Below, one piece after another: positions 50,401-58,990 of a stretch of 64,000 nt of DNA. The position numbers were made by a program, and so were the translations under genes. Within the stretch, counting starts at the first letter, position 1, and each line of letters opens with the position of its first letter. The DNA is from Nematopogon swammerdamellus (lineage: Eukaryota > Arthropoda > Insecta > Lepidoptera > Adelidae), in NCBI GenBank assembly GCA_946902875.1, contig OX336342.1:9851523-9915522 (forward strand). The letters are read 5' to 3'. The notes under the pieces were generated by a model, which was given only the letters and a program-made list of their open reading frames with translations, was not told the origin of the DNA and ran no database searches.

Positions 50401-53400
50401 GAGAAAAAAAAAAACGATATGGGTGGACAAGTCCGGTTTTGTTAGCCGCCTCCTCATATGTCTTTGTTAAAAATAGATTCAGTATTATGGTGCAAAAACA
50501 AATAATTAAAATATAATATTATATAGGTAGAGTAAATATTACAAATTACGCAAGTTTGCGCAATACATATTTATAAAGCGGAGTGAAAATGTTCGCATAC
50601 GAGCTGTTTTTTTTTTGTGGAAACTGACACGGTTGGCTACATCACCTACAACATCCGTGATGTCAGCCCATAACACCGGGTGAACTAGGTGCCATGTCAG
50701 TGCTTCCCTTCGGTCGTGCTGTTATCATTATCTTTTGTTTGTATTCGATCAAAAGTAGATTATATATAGTTATAGTACAATACATATATATTTGACAAAA
50801 TCTTAAGAACTAGAATTAAATTAACATTAATTATAAAATAAATTTCGTCCATCTCCGCCGACTCCCCCACAGTGCACAAAACTTATTTGTAGTTATGTAT
50901 GCACACAGAAAAGTAATGCAACTGTTGCCAGAATATGATAACAAGCAACAAGACAAGACAATAATAATTGTTTGTTAGGAGTACAATATAATAATAAACG
51001 TACGTGTACCTGCAAAGTTTATTATTTAGACAACCGACACTCACACCCGTTGACGAGGTAATCCTTGTTAATACTATAATAAGGAGATGTGCCTCAGTTC
51101 CAATTAGCCACCCAACAAGCCGGCCTCATCGCACTTCGCACGAAGTCTAAACGTGAGATTAGCTTCCAACGAGCGCATTACAAGACGAGCAGAACATAAT
51201 ACAGGAACTAGGCTAATGGCACATCACCCAGTTGCGAATACTTGGGCAAACATTTTAGGAATTCTCTGCTGTGCTGTATCTCGCGGCACTTCGGAGCAGA
51301 GAACAAAGCGATCATAGAAGCAGACCCGGCTGATGCTTAGGCAAAACTTTAGTTCATCTTTACACTTAGGATCAGCTTATGTTTTCATGATGAGCAAGTA
51401 CATATTAACAGTAGATTTGTTCTTAGGTACGTGGCTAGTATCTATGACGTGTTAATCGCACATTGGTTTATGTTTAATAACTACAACGCAAGACATTACA
51501 AACTGTGCACCATTTTCTTTACTGCATATTTTGCACTTTTATTTTAAAGTTAAAGTTAAATTTGGTTATCTTTCTATCAGTAGCACATACTCGTAGGTAA
51601 CTTAGTTTTAAACGTGAGGCTTTGTTATAAATCAAACATTGAAAGGTTGACTGGGAGAAATCTATGTAAGGGATGCCTTTGCACCTCACGTAAATGATCT
51701 AATGTACTTATTTCTATGAATTGTTTTTTTGAGTTCATTACAACAAATAATCAGACTCATACAATTCAGAGTGGGCATCTGGCTTTAAGAACATAGTCTG
51801 AGGGAACGGCCATCCAGGCAATGCAGATGACCTAATTTTAGGAGAATCTGCTTCCACTGAGGTAACATGATGTCACAGCCAAGATTGAGTAATTTGTCCT
51901 TAGTGCTTGACATATTGAGCTAACAATTCAGTGCTCACGTTTTAAACAATTGCGCTAATGACTGTCTTAACTCTAAAATACGTAGTCACGCCGCCGGTTT
52001 CCTAGTGGGGTAGACAGAAATAAGTTACTCGTACTTATGATGAATAATAATTAGTAAATAACTACAATTTCGGAAAGAAAAGACAATCAAAGACATTGCG
52101 ATATGCAACCATTGCAAAAGAGAGAATTTGGCATAGACCCAGTTGATGCCAGAAAGTAGCTCTTGGGCGAATATAGTTTTGTGCTGGTTGTTGATGAGTG
52201 TGGTTGTTGAATGGATTGATTTAATGAAGAAGGTAAACATACCAATCATGATGTTATCCCTGATGATCTGCACGTGCCGGTCGCGGTCAGGCCTCGTGTG
52301 CTCGTGCCAGAAACCGACCACGTGGCCCAGCTCGTGCACCACGATGCCGAACTTGTCACAGTTCTTGCCGATGGAGATGGCCTGAGCGCCGTTGCCGCGC
52401 TTGCCGACGAACGAGCAGCAGCTGTAGGAAGGAACATGGCTAATATTGTGCTGATGGGTTGTATTTGTTCTGGATGGAGGAAGTTGTAGAAGGAAAAAGT
52501 TGAACGTGTGAAGTTATTTCGTATTCATTGTAAGTAGTAATCATAGATTTATATTTGAATGAAGCTAATACTAGGCATAATTATAATATGATTCAACGTT
52601 CTTATATTATTGTTAAGTTGAATTTTTATAATATTGCATTTATTATGTAATCTACTTTCTGAATATTATGTGATGTTATTGTAATGCTGGCACTTCACTT
52701 GACTTAGCGTATTCGCGATTGTTGCAAACATTTTAGTTTTATCTCGCTCTAAACAAGCCATTAAAGGGAGACGAAACGGAAATTTTTGCCAAATATTTGT
52801 GTGCATACATCCAAGTGAAGTGCCGGCATAAAATGTTTATTTAAGACTGAACTTTGCGCTAAAAATGTATGTCCATATCGCAGAAAAGCGATCGGCGGCC
52901 GTTGAGTCCGCGGCTCGGCTAATCTTTACTATGTATTATAATATACTACAAAGAGAAAATATTATGATATGTAACAATTCAGGAAATGGATCCCTGAAAA
53001 TGCTGACTAAAGCAAAGCAGCATACCCGCAAGATCTCTCCGTAAAGACGATGTAGTTCTCGTGTATGTCCGGGTCCCTCTCGACAAATTTGACACAAGTG
53101 TAGTTCTCCCAGTGCCTCATGGCCTGCTTGAACAGTGATTTGTGTGCGCCACTGAAGTTGCCGTCGATGAGGTAAGGAATCACGCCGTGCTCCCAGATCC
53201 TCTCCTTGCGACCAGTGGCGGCGCGGGCGGCACGGTGCCGCGAGTTTATATTCTGTGGACACATTGTTTGTGTAGATGCAATTGATATAAGATATAATAA
53301 AGTAATAATAATGTAGTAAGGAAAAGCAATAATGAAAGTGCAGACAAATATTAAGACCCCTAATAATGGTGTGGATAAAACAGGGATAAGTAATAATGAC

Positions 53401-53939
53401 GAAGTCGATACTACGAACACAAGCAAATATGATGGCTATGAAAATGTTAACACAATCAGGATAAATAGTAATGGCGGCAAAGGAAATGTCGATGCAAGAC
53501 AAGCATTAATGACGGTAATGATTGATACATATTTTCTCATTTCTTCTCGTGTTATGCCCGAAGAAATGTCATACTATACACTCTAAACTTAATCTTACAA
53601 ACCAGATAATCATCAGAATCATTCCACTGGCTCTCCATCGCGTCTAGGTCCTTGGTGCTGTCACGAAAAAACCAATTCTGGAAATGAGAATCACCAGCGG
53701 ACGTTTGGTCTCTTTTCTTTGGTGGTGGACGAACTTCGAAGTTCTTTTCAAATTCATGAGCGGGTATTTCTAAATGCCTTTTGCGAGCCTTCATCTTTTT
53801 TTCTGGATCAGTAAATTTTCTTCGGTGACGAAAAAATTTGCGTTGAGATTCTCGCGGCTTGCCGGTCTCCCCCTCTGTCTCTACAGAGCCGATGAAGTTC
53901 AGATTTTGATGAGCGTGATGAGCGCTTATGTTCCTCAAC
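26233..53939 (-). CDS. tld: Tolloid/BMP1-family astacin metalloprotease, 16 exons, N terminus missing
   Basis: Sixteen in-frame exons give 1046 residues, numbered here from the first complete codon in the window. Domains: basic prodomain remnant (1-112); maturation site RHRAAR at 117-122; astacin protease (123-about 324) with the zinc motif [12 protein letters not shown] (217-228), the CGCCSFVG cysteine loop and Met-turn SIMHY (272-276); CUB1 (326-451), CUB2 (454-565), EGF1 (569-607), CUB3 (610-725), EGF2 (729-768), CUB4 (771-882), CUB5 (884-999); acidic tail (1000-1046). This is the complete tolloid/BMP1 order. The family is secreted and cleaves chordin/Sog-type BMP antagonists and procollagen-like substrates. 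Both EGFs carry the C-x-N-x4-Y-x-C pattern of calcium-binding EGF domains. Fly has two paralogues, tld and tok; the sequence alone does not decide which this is, so the symbol is provisional. The signal peptide exon was not found, and this exon's 5' acceptor shows that coding continues upstream. Confidence 0.95.
26672..26745 (+). repeat. Repeat family C fragment
   Basis: GTCGTAAAAGGCGACTAAGG as in 28901-29129 and 58918-58990. Confidence 0.7.
26755..26979 (+). repeat. SINE family A, head-truncated, next to a tolloid exon
   Basis: Body from GGTGGTAGGGTTTAACCCGC to the A tail. Ends 39 bp from the donor of tolloid exon o, antisense to the gene. Confidence 0.87.
27019..27269 (-). CDS. tld: tolloid exon o: CUB5
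   Basis: Encodes [46 protein letters not shown] and YCGSE. Acceptor CTACAG, donor GTGAGT. A SINE lies only 39 bp past the donor. Confidence 0.95.
27358..27538 (-). CDS. tld: tolloid exon n: end of CUB4
   Basis: Encodes [29 protein letters not shown] and [19 protein letters not shown], with the canonical YDH/YDG CUB calcium-site motifs. Acceptor CTGCAG, donor GTTAAT. Confidence 0.94.
27810..27924 (-). CDS. tld: tolloid exon m: CUB4
   Basis: Encodes [17 protein letters not shown] and [14 protein letters not shown]. Acceptor TTCTAG, donor GTATAT. Shorter than the usual recognition size but in phase with both neighbours. Confidence 0.92.
28228..28454 (-). CDS. tld: tolloid exon l: end of CUB3, EGF2, start of CUB4
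   Basis: Encodes [20 protein letters not shown]2 ([22 protein letters not shown]) and [15 protein letters not shown]. Acceptor GTTCAG, donor GTAAAT. Confidence 0.95.
28578..29216 (-). repeat. SINE family B, interrupted
   Basis: tRNA-derived head on the minus strand (GGTGGCCGAGTGG, GAGGTTCGAATCC) at 29216-29142, body 28578-28890. Split by an insert with a 12-bp duplication. Confidence 0.85.
28901..29129 (+). mobile_element. Repeat family C insertion with (CAA)n tail
   Basis: Flanked by an exact AACTCATTGGTA duplication (28889-28900 and 29130-29141). Ends in (CAA)n. A retroposed SINE or LINE 3' end by its structure. Confidence 0.85.
29425..29553 (-). CDS. tld: tolloid exon k: middle of CUB3
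   Basis: 43 residues, [13 protein letters not shown] to [20 protein letters not shown]. Phase 0 at both ends. Acceptor CTCCAG, donor GTAAAT. Confidence 0.93.
30170..30342 (-). CDS. tld: tolloid exon j: first half of CUB3
   Basis: Encodes [19 protein letters not shown] through [20 protein letters not shown]. Acceptor TCTAG, donor GTGCGT. Confidence 0.94.
30737..31664 (-). mobile_element. mariner element, internally deleted and degenerate
   Basis: The ends share GAAAATTGTTAG as inverted repeats. The minus frame starts [20 protein letters not shown] near 31483, then [11 protein letters not shown]. The C-terminal frame 30795-31061 has [16 protein letters not shown]. At 0.93 kb it is shorter than the usual 1.3 kb, and the frame is broken. 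Same strand as tolloid, in its intron. Confidence 0.85.
31885..32090 (-). CDS. tld: tolloid exon i: end of CUB2 and EGF1
   Basis: Encodes [19 protein letters not shown], then the EGF module [22 protein letters not shown] and GKNCE. Acceptor TATTAG, donor GTAAAA. Confidence 0.95.
32439..32587 (-). CDS. tld: tolloid exon h: middle of CUB2
   Basis: Encodes [30 protein letters not shown] and [12 protein letters not shown]. Acceptor ATACAG, donor GTCAGC. Confidence 0.94.
32623..33237. repeat. (GATAGA)n microsatellite, about 600 bp
   Basis: About 100 perfect 6-bp units, with a few GATAAA units at both edges. Lies in the tolloid intron between exons g and h. The 222-codon Asp-Arg frame through it is not a gene. 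Confidence 0.97.
34130..34242 (-). CDS. tld: tolloid exon g: start of CUB2
   Basis: Encodes [20 protein letters not shown] and CVWRLSVPQ. Acceptor CTGCAG, donor GTACCT, ends in phase 0. Confidence 0.93.
34607..34810 (-). CDS. tld: tolloid exon f: second half of CUB1
   Basis: Encodes [20 protein letters not shown] through GRFCGSGRG to GFRAHYE. The CUB fold cysteines are present. The usual YDY after the third CUB cysteine reads SEW here. Donor GTACGT. Confidence 0.93.
35379..35396. repeat. Poly-C run
   Basis: An uninterrupted run of about 18 C in a tolloid intron. Confidence 0.95.
35527..36075. mobile_element. TIR element with AGGGTTCCGTA ends
   Basis: TTAGGGTTCCGTAACC at the left and GCTACGGAACCCT at the right. 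Left-end copies recur at 61038 and, more diverged, at 58116. GC-rich right half. No transposase seen. Confidence 0.55.
36885..37140. other. GC-rich island in tolloid intron
   Basis: Much higher GC than its surroundings, with CCGCCG repeats (about 36995-37025). Could be a regulatory island or old repeat sequence; no exon with phase-matching splice sites was found. Confidence 0.35.
37293..38527 (-). mobile_element. mariner element, full length, inactivated
   Basis: 1235 bp with about 27-bp inverted ends GGTCCTTATCTATGAAATTG, bounded by TA (37291-37292 and 38528-38529). The minus-strand transposase can be followed from [11 protein letters not shown] to [13 protein letters not shown] and includes [18 protein letters not shown] and HPPYSPDL. 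Defects seen: a TAA in place of a Gln codon near 38131, a TAA after DEKWIL near 37907, and a one-base shift in a T8 run near 37540-37547. Confidence 0.92.
38736..38890 (-). repeat. SINE family A, 3' part
   Basis: TTTATGGAAACTGGCACGG onward. Diverged and truncated near the ACTATTTACATA stretch. Confidence 0.8.
39150..39345 (-). repeat. SINE family B fragment
   Basis: GTCGGCTACAATTTGAACC body and a head with ACCTCGGACCTCTCGCA. Confidence 0.75.
40387..40526 (-). pseudogene. RTE-like LINE 3' end with 13-bp target duplication
   Basis: ATACTCTGAGCAA occurs on both sides (about 40375 and 40528). The tail is a CAT-type microsatellite. CTGCTGGACATAGGCCTCTC is the LINE 3' end. Confidence 0.82.
40589..40765 (-). 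CDS. tld: tolloid exon e: first half of CUB1 with proline-rich insertion
   Basis: Encodes [18 protein letters not shown], then a Pro/Ala run with five- and six-proline blocks, then [19 protein letters not shown]. The flanks are standard CUB1; the proline segment (40709-40644) is not. Splice sites and phase fit. Confidence 0.93.
41100..43020. other. Tolloid intron, mostly unrecognised
   Basis: A short repeat end CGTCACGCCTGTTTCCCGGT at 41511-41560 recurs diverged at 51985. A hairpin-like AGACGCGTCT lies near 41790. Otherwise nothing recognised. Confidence 0.4.
43028..43640 (-). repeat. SINE family A, old copy split by an insert
   Basis: The two halves (43028-43125 and 43496-43640) together match the SINE A body. 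The 370-bp AT-rich insert between them is unidentified. Confidence 0.65.
44930..45600 (+). pseudogene. LINE C-terminal remnant with (TAA)n tail
   Basis: The frame includes [33 protein letters not shown] and [16 protein letters not shown]. This resembles the C-terminal RPD..DI..P domain found after some reverse transcriptases. Several stops. The tail is AATAATAAT. Confidence 0.6.
45640..45839 (-). repeat. SINE family B fragment
   Basis: CGCACCTCGGACCTCTCGC and CTAGGCCACCCGCC mark the head. Body partial. Confidence 0.75.
45912..46142 (-). CDS. tld: tolloid exon d: end of astacin domain with Met-turn
   Basis: Encodes [25 protein letters not shown] and LLYKCA. Met-turn SIMHY is intact, including the zinc-site Tyr. 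Acceptor CCCCAG, donor GTAAGT. Confidence 0.97.
46363..46735 (-). repeat. SINE family A, near full length
   Basis: 3' end, body, and a head with GCGGTCAGTACTTTGATGGG and TAGCTCAGTGG. Sits 220 bp upstream of tolloid exon d in the intron. Confidence 0.87.
47191..47598 (+). repeat. SINE family B, full length
   Basis: Head GCGGGTGGCCAAGTGG, GCGGTTCGAATCCGGTCGGC, then the long body to GGATTACATAAAAAAA. The best copy of this family here. Confidence 0.9.
47737..47914. mobile_element. Palindromic MITE, 178 bp
   Basis: AGTACAGTTC..GGCAG to CTGCCGGGAACTGTACT. The inner core GTGCGACAGGGACGACGCT pairs with AGCGTCGTCCCTGTCGCAC, so nearly the whole element folds on itself. Confidence 0.9.
48058..48446 (+). 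repeat. Interspersed repeat P copy, full
   Basis: Starts CTAGCTTTTGCCCGCGGC and ends TTATTATTAGTATTGAT, with (CATA)n inside. The same start and end lie within the bigmax intron element. Confidence 0.8.
49124..49260. repeat. Dispersed repeat D, copy 1
   Basis: ACATTAACACATAGCAACAT and CACTTGCGAGTATCACAA match 62915-63059. Confidence 0.8.
49261..50292. other. Tolloid intron, nothing recognised
   Basis: AT-rich. The open frames near 49929-50224 have no family features. Confidence 0.4.
50293..50458. mobile_element. MITE, ~165 bp, TA-flanked
   Basis: TATGAGGAGG.GGC.AACAAAA is inverted at the far end (CCGCCTCCTCATA). TA at both edges. Confidence 0.85.
50610..50720 (-). repeat. SINE family A, 3' fragment
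   Basis: ACACGGTTGGCTACATCACC to TTCGGTCGTGC. Confidence 0.85.
50721..52000. other. Tolloid intron, nothing recognised
   Basis: A short repeat end GGTTTCCTAGTGGGGTAGAC lies near 51995. Otherwise nothing recognised. Confidence 0.4.
52243..52421 (-). CDS. tld: tolloid exon c: zinc-binding active site
   Basis: Encodes [22 protein letters not shown] and [12 protein letters not shown] (52336-52301): three zinc-ligand His and the catalytic Glu, all present. Acceptor TACAG, donor GTATGT. Confidence 0.97.
52301..52336 (-). other. Astacin zinc-binding motif in tolloid
   Basis: [12 protein letters not shown]: the HExxHxxGxxHE pattern of astacins, intact, so the protease should be active. Confidence 0.97.
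53026..53252 (-). CDS. tld: tolloid exon b: maturation site and start of astacin domain
   Basis: Encodes [20 protein letters not shown], then [16 protein letters not shown] and FTERSC. Acceptor CCACAG, donor GTATGC. RHRAAR fits furin-type RxxR cleavage, giving a mature start at AATG as in BMP1. Confidence 0.95.
53603..53939 (-). CDS. tld: tolloid exon a: basic prodomain segment
   Basis: 112 codons plus one leading base. Rich in Lys/Arg ([18 protein letters not shown]) and ends WNDSDDYL. Acceptor CAACAG after a pyrimidine stretch. The donor in use must be GTTTGT, because the better GTAAGA four bases on would create a stop at the next junction. Confidence 0.8.
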
Positions 53940-54140
53940 CTGTTGAGCATAAAGAGTCAAAGTTATAGTTTAATTATAGAAAATCAACAAAAAATTTAAA
54001 ATGTTTCCGGTTCTATTATTCAGGATAAGTTCAGCTTACATCAATCATAGGACGATGCAAATGATAACCACAATTTTTTTATTAAAGTCAATCTGTGAGT
54101 GAAGACCTTATCAAAACAATATTAAAATAGATATAATATA

Positions 54141-55220
54141 CAGGGTGTTCGGCACATCGGCCGACAAATTTTTTTTCTAGGTTAGTGGGGTCATTTGCAA
54201 GGTTTTACCCATGATACCTTTTGTCAGGTGTCACGTGGTATCGAGATACGATTTTTTTTTTTTTTTTTTAATTACAAAAATCCTAGCTTTAATCCCTTGT
54301 AACTTTTTTGTTTATGATTGTATCAACACGGAATAAAATTTATTTGATTTAACAACGTACCCTTGTTCTACAAAACATATTATTTGATAAAGTTAATACC
54401 ATGAAAAGGACTTATGACCTCCCAAAGTCCCGAGGACGAGTAAAAATATGACCGAATCTTAATTTATTAATTCATTAAAAAAAAAAACTGACAGCAATTG
54501 AGAGCTTCGTTTATTTTAAAAAGTTTGCTAGCTTACGCCCTTTCCAACGATATACCACATGTCATACAAATCATCCTTATGTGGCAAAAATTAGGGATAA
54601 TATGGAAGCGAAGTACTTCGAATTGAATAAAGTGCCCCCCGAACCGGTACATGTTCTAAATTTGAAAATACTCTGGAAAACGCTCTCAATACAGGAAGCG
54701 ACCACCGATAAGTGGCGATTTTACACAGTGCCCGTGTTGTCGTTCTGTACTCGTCTTTGTCCCTCATTTTGGCCACATAGTGAATGATTTGTATAACATG
54801 TGGTATACCGTTGGAAAGGGCGTAAACAAGATTTTTTTTTAAAGAAAACGAACTCATTTGCTGTAAGTTTTTGTTTAAATTAAGAAATTAAGATTCTGTC
54901 ATATTTTTACTCGTCCTCCGGACTTTGGGAGGTCATACATAAGTCTTTTTACTGGTGTTAACTTTATCAAATGATATTTTTTATAAAACAAGGATACATC
55001 TGAAAATCCAATAAATTTTGTTTCGTGCTGATACAACCAAAAACAAAAAAGTTACAAGGGATTAAACCTGAGACTTTGGTAATTTTAAAAATAAAGAAAA
55101 AAAATGGTATCTCGATATCACGTGACATCTGACAAAAGGTATCATGGGTCAAAAAAAAAACCTTGCAAATGATCCCACTTACCTAAAAAAAAAATTGTCG
55201 GTCGATGTGCCGAACATCCG
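54141..55220. mobile_element. Foldback element, 1.08 kb, arms ~460 bp
   Basis: CAGGGTGTTCGGCACATCGG is inverted at CCGATGTGCCGAACATCC. The arms match almost throughout, e.g. CTTACGCCCTTTCCAACG versus CGTTGGAAAGGGCGTAA, leaving a centre of about 160 bp. TATA-like bases flank both ends. No coding frame recognised. Confidence 0.9.
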
Positions 55221-55915
55221 GTATATATAAGAAACATGAGAATACGTTTACTTCCTAACTGATATGAATCTGTAGGAACATGAACGGAACGGCATTCATG
55301 AGGAATGAATTAATGATCTTTGTATATCAAATGAATGGTATTTGTAAATACCAAATCCATTACAATCAAATTGATGTAAATACTTTGCAAGGCAAAGACG
55401 CTGCAGCTGCACGAATGTTCGTAACAGAGTCATTCTGCCCTCTGGAGGGATCGTTTCAATTAGTGTTCCTCCATAGATTAAAACATCTAGAAATGACATT
55501 GTTATTCCACGCACGCCACCAGCAATTGGTCTGCAAAATTAGCAGATGGAAGATGCGTGAATATGTCGGTGTGATAAAGGAACACATATTCTGTGATGAT
55601 GTCTCTGTGTAGTTTTCTTTCACGTTCTGGACAAATTTGTAACCTCTCTAGGTATTTATTTCTCAATGTTTCGAATTCATTTCCTTCAGTACACAGAGAC
55701 ACCGTTCATAGTGAACTAATGAATTCCTCGGCGCTTCGAACAGATGCTTTCGCAGACCATGAAGCCTGGAGTTGAAATAAGTTTAGATATTTCATGAATT
55801 TCGGGATGTGTGAAGTGGCTCTAGATTGAAATGCTATAGATATGAGAACTATGGAAACGATGCAAGAAATAAAGTATAATATCAGATGGTCGGTGGTCGC
55901 TATGACAGATCTCTT
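55221..55915. other. Stretch upstream of tolloid exon a, nothing recognised
   Basis: A 110-codon plus frame and minus frames at 55280-55702 overlap without any family motif. Not called as genes. Confidence 0.4.
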
Positions 55916-56062
55916 AGCATAGCTTAGCTTAGTTTAGCTTAGCTTTGCTTAGCTTTGCTTAGCTTTGCTTAGCTTTGCTTAGCTTTGCTTAGCTTTGCTT
56001 AGCTTTGCTTAGCTTTGCTTTGCTTAGCTTAACTTAGTTTAACTTAGCTTTGCTTAGCTGGG
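55916..56062. repeat. (GCTTAGCTTT)n minisatellite
   Basis: About ten units of 10 bp with variants at both ends. Confidence 0.95.
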
Positions 56063-56494
56063 CGCACTTATATAATCTTGTGAATATAGAAAGCACGATT
56101 CGTATGAAGAAGCTCATCTAGTGCATAAAATATTATGATTGCTTTGATCAATTAAATAAGATCTGAGGCGAACCTATCTGCTGCCAATTGAAACTAACGT
56201 ACCTACCTATACATTATCCTGGTGTAACTGTTTTATTGTGTACCACTCATACCTCTCGGCTCCGCTTGCGTTCACTAGATAAGGTATGTAATGATGATTC
56301 GTATAGCCTAGAATAATTTTGAGTTAAGTTTGTTAGATTGCATTGCTGAAAAGTGCTTCTAAATCAGTTAAGACGATTTTGGATTATAACCAAAGTAATA
56401 TGTTAGGCAGTAGGTACCGATGAAAAGTGTGTCACATGTACATCTATTAGGATTGTAAAATATATTTTGTCTATATTTAAATATTTTTATTGAC

Positions 56495-56700
56495 CCGGTA
56501 TGGGTGGCTGATTCAGAGGGACCAGAGCACCATGCTCCGATTAATCAATATCACCTCCGAGAAGGTAGGTGCCATACCGGAGACTTTCCTTTAGATTGTT
56601 TCAACTAGAGAAGAACACAGCCGAGGATGCTATGCGACCATCTTACATCCAATACGGTTGTATTAACCCAGTCGGCTACAATTTGACTCGCATTCATCTA
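56495..56700 (-). repeat. SINE family B, 3' part
   Basis: ATATCACCTCCGAGAAGGTA and CAGTCGGCTACAATTTGA. Head absent. Confidence 0.8.
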
Positions 56701-56886
56701 CCAAGGGTAGCTTACAAGTAAGCTACCCTTGGTAAGCTTACAGTTCAAAATAAAATAGTTATTACATTACAACTTTTTATTTTATTTAATTAGTATTACT
56801 AGGTTTTATTGTGTTTTAAAAAATCAATAATAACAGAATAAAGGATATATAAATCTTAAAAAAAAAAAATTTTATATACTTAATTT

Positions 56887-57113
56887 AAAAGTTAAATTAC
56901 AAATTTAAAAAACCCCCGACCCTTAAAAAGTCAAAAATAATTTCCGTTTACTTACTTAAAGGAGTCGGGAGACGGCTAAGTAAATTCCCGCGCAGCTCTG
57001 AGTTTTTATATTTTATTTACTTAGCGGTCCCCCGACTCCTTTAAGTAAGTAAACGGAAATTATTTTTGACTTTTTAAGGGTCGGGGGTTTTTTAAATTTG
57101 TAATTTAACTTTT
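56887..57113. mobile_element. Palindromic MITE, 227 bp
   Basis: Arms of about 99 bp (56887-56985 and 57015-57113) nearly perfect, e.g. AAAAACCCCCGACCCTTAAA and its complement, with a 29-base centre. A further GTCGGGGGTT at 57375-57385 suggests it sits inside, or ends, a larger element. Confidence 0.9.
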
Positions 57114-57304
57114 ATTTCAAGCTTTTTTAAAAAAACCGCATGAAAATCCGTCCACTTTTTAAGATAATTAATTGTTTTATTACTTAATTACTTGATTACT
57201 TGATTACAAACATAGCTAAGAACCATCCCGATTAAACAAGCTTCCTAATAAAAAAAACCGCATCCAAATCGGTCCATCCGTTTGGGAGCTACGATGCCAC
57301 AGAC

Positions 57305-57305
57305 A

Positions 57306-57343
<38 letters not shown>
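57305..57343. repeat. (AC)n microsatellite
   Basis: About 19 AC units. Confidence 0.95.
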
Positions 57344-57346
<3 letters not shown>

Positions 57347-57589
57347 AACTTATAACACCCCTCCGTTTTTTTCGTCGGGGGTTAATAAAAATTATAAGGG
57401 AAAATTTTGATTTTTCGCGACGTTGACGATTGTTGAATTTTAGGTAGAGTTTCAGATTTGACTTTTTTATCCGCTATTTTCAGCCAGCCGGCTAAGATAT
57501 TTCGAACAGAAATTTGAAAAGCCAAACCGTTTGTGTCAACTTTAGTTTAATTAGTCGGTCAAATATTTGCAAACTATTCAAGGACCACG

Positions 57590-57715
57590 GGCGGAGGCGC
57601 CTACCGCCCTCCGCCCCTCCCCGCCAGTAGAGTGCCACAGGCCTGGCGCATCCCCACCCCCGCTACCCGCACCTCCCCGCCCCCGCAGCCGCCCCGGTTC
57701 CACAAACTTTATTCA
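57590..57715. other. GC-rich island upstream of known tolloid exons
   Basis: CCGCCC/CCCCGC-rich in AT-rich surroundings. A second island lies at 60545-60660. Possible promoter-associated DNA, but no start motif seen. Confidence 0.3.
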
Positions 57716-58917
57716 TTCCGCTGAAAACTGAAATCTCGGCAACGAGGATCACTTTTTAAATAGTTTCAGCGATTCAGATTGTGGGAACTTGGAGGCGCAC
57801 GGCACAGGTGATCTTTTGAATTTCCCCTCAGTTGAATCCAGGCTCCAAATAGAACTTCCGTAGTAATGCAAACAAGTAATACTTAAAGGAATTCGCATAG
57901 AGCCGCTTTACTCCTTTGGTTTATGTACTAAGTGAAGCAAAATACACACTATGTGCGAATGCCTATGTGTTGTTGTTACTGCTACATATATTATTTATTT
58001 TTTTAATAATTACACTGCATTCGACCAAAGATTGCTTGCCACCATCCCAGCGTACTGAATGAAGTTCGAAATGGCTATGAAAACAGTTACCGTTAGTAAA
58101 CAGGTACAGTTAGTTTTTAGGGTTTCGTATCCATACGGATCCACAGTTCGTCTGTCTGTCTGTCTGTTCGTCCTTCCGAGTGCTGTAGTAGCTTTTGAAC
58201 CGTAATGCTAGCCGGTTGAAATTTTCACAGAATATGTGTTATTTATTATATTATGGCAGATGTGCCAACAAATAATAAAACAGTAAAACATTAAGGAGGT
58301 CCTCGTACAAGGAACGTGCTAAGAATCGATTAGTCACGCTACTGAATATTAGATGGCGCCACATGTTTTTATATTCTGCATCGTAGAAAGACAAAAGATA
58401 TGGTTTTATGTACATATATTTTATATACATATACGGATATGGCTTTTGACAGGTATAGCGAATAGCGAAGCGTGAGCGATTAAAAATCGCGCTTGACCGA
58501 TTTTTTTTCGCCCAATTTGCGTTCACCACCACAAACAAAGGGTTGACATGGCACCCATGGTTCCTAGGCTCGCGCCGCGGGTGTAGTATGTATCGTGGCA
58601 ATTGCCGCACTTTCGACGCTCTATACATATATCTCTATATACCAATATATACCTACATAATATAATTGGATAACATTCATTGTTTTGTTAAAATTACTGG
58701 GAATGCACTATCTAAAATGATACAAATATGGAAAATAAATAACAGTGAAACGGTTATAAGTGGGTAAAACTTATAAGTGGGTACTTACATACTATCGCAA
58801 ACACTCGACAACAATCGAAATACTTATTCGATTGAACGACCAAATATCTATTAATAGATAGGTACTATAGAGCGAAATTAGTTGAATTAATATGACATTA
58901 CCTACCATACTGTGTGG

Positions 58918-58990
58918 GGTCGGTACTTAAAAATAATAGCCCCACTGCATCTCTCCCCATGCATGTCGTAAAAGACGACGAAGGGATAGG
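58918..58990 (+). repeat. Repeat family C fragment
   Basis: CACTGCATCTCTCCCCATGC and GTCGTAAAAGACGACGAAGG match 28901-29129. Confidence 0.75.

Noticed and set aside
55280..55702. Overlapping 110-codon plus and 60-70-codon minus frames
   Set aside because: No recognisable motif, overlapping on both strands, and no splice support as the missing tolloid N terminus.
58251..58628. 125-codon minus-strand frame as possible tolloid first exon
   Set aside because: No signal-peptide-like start, no matching splice phase, and low-complexity Tyr/Met repeats from TATACA DNA.
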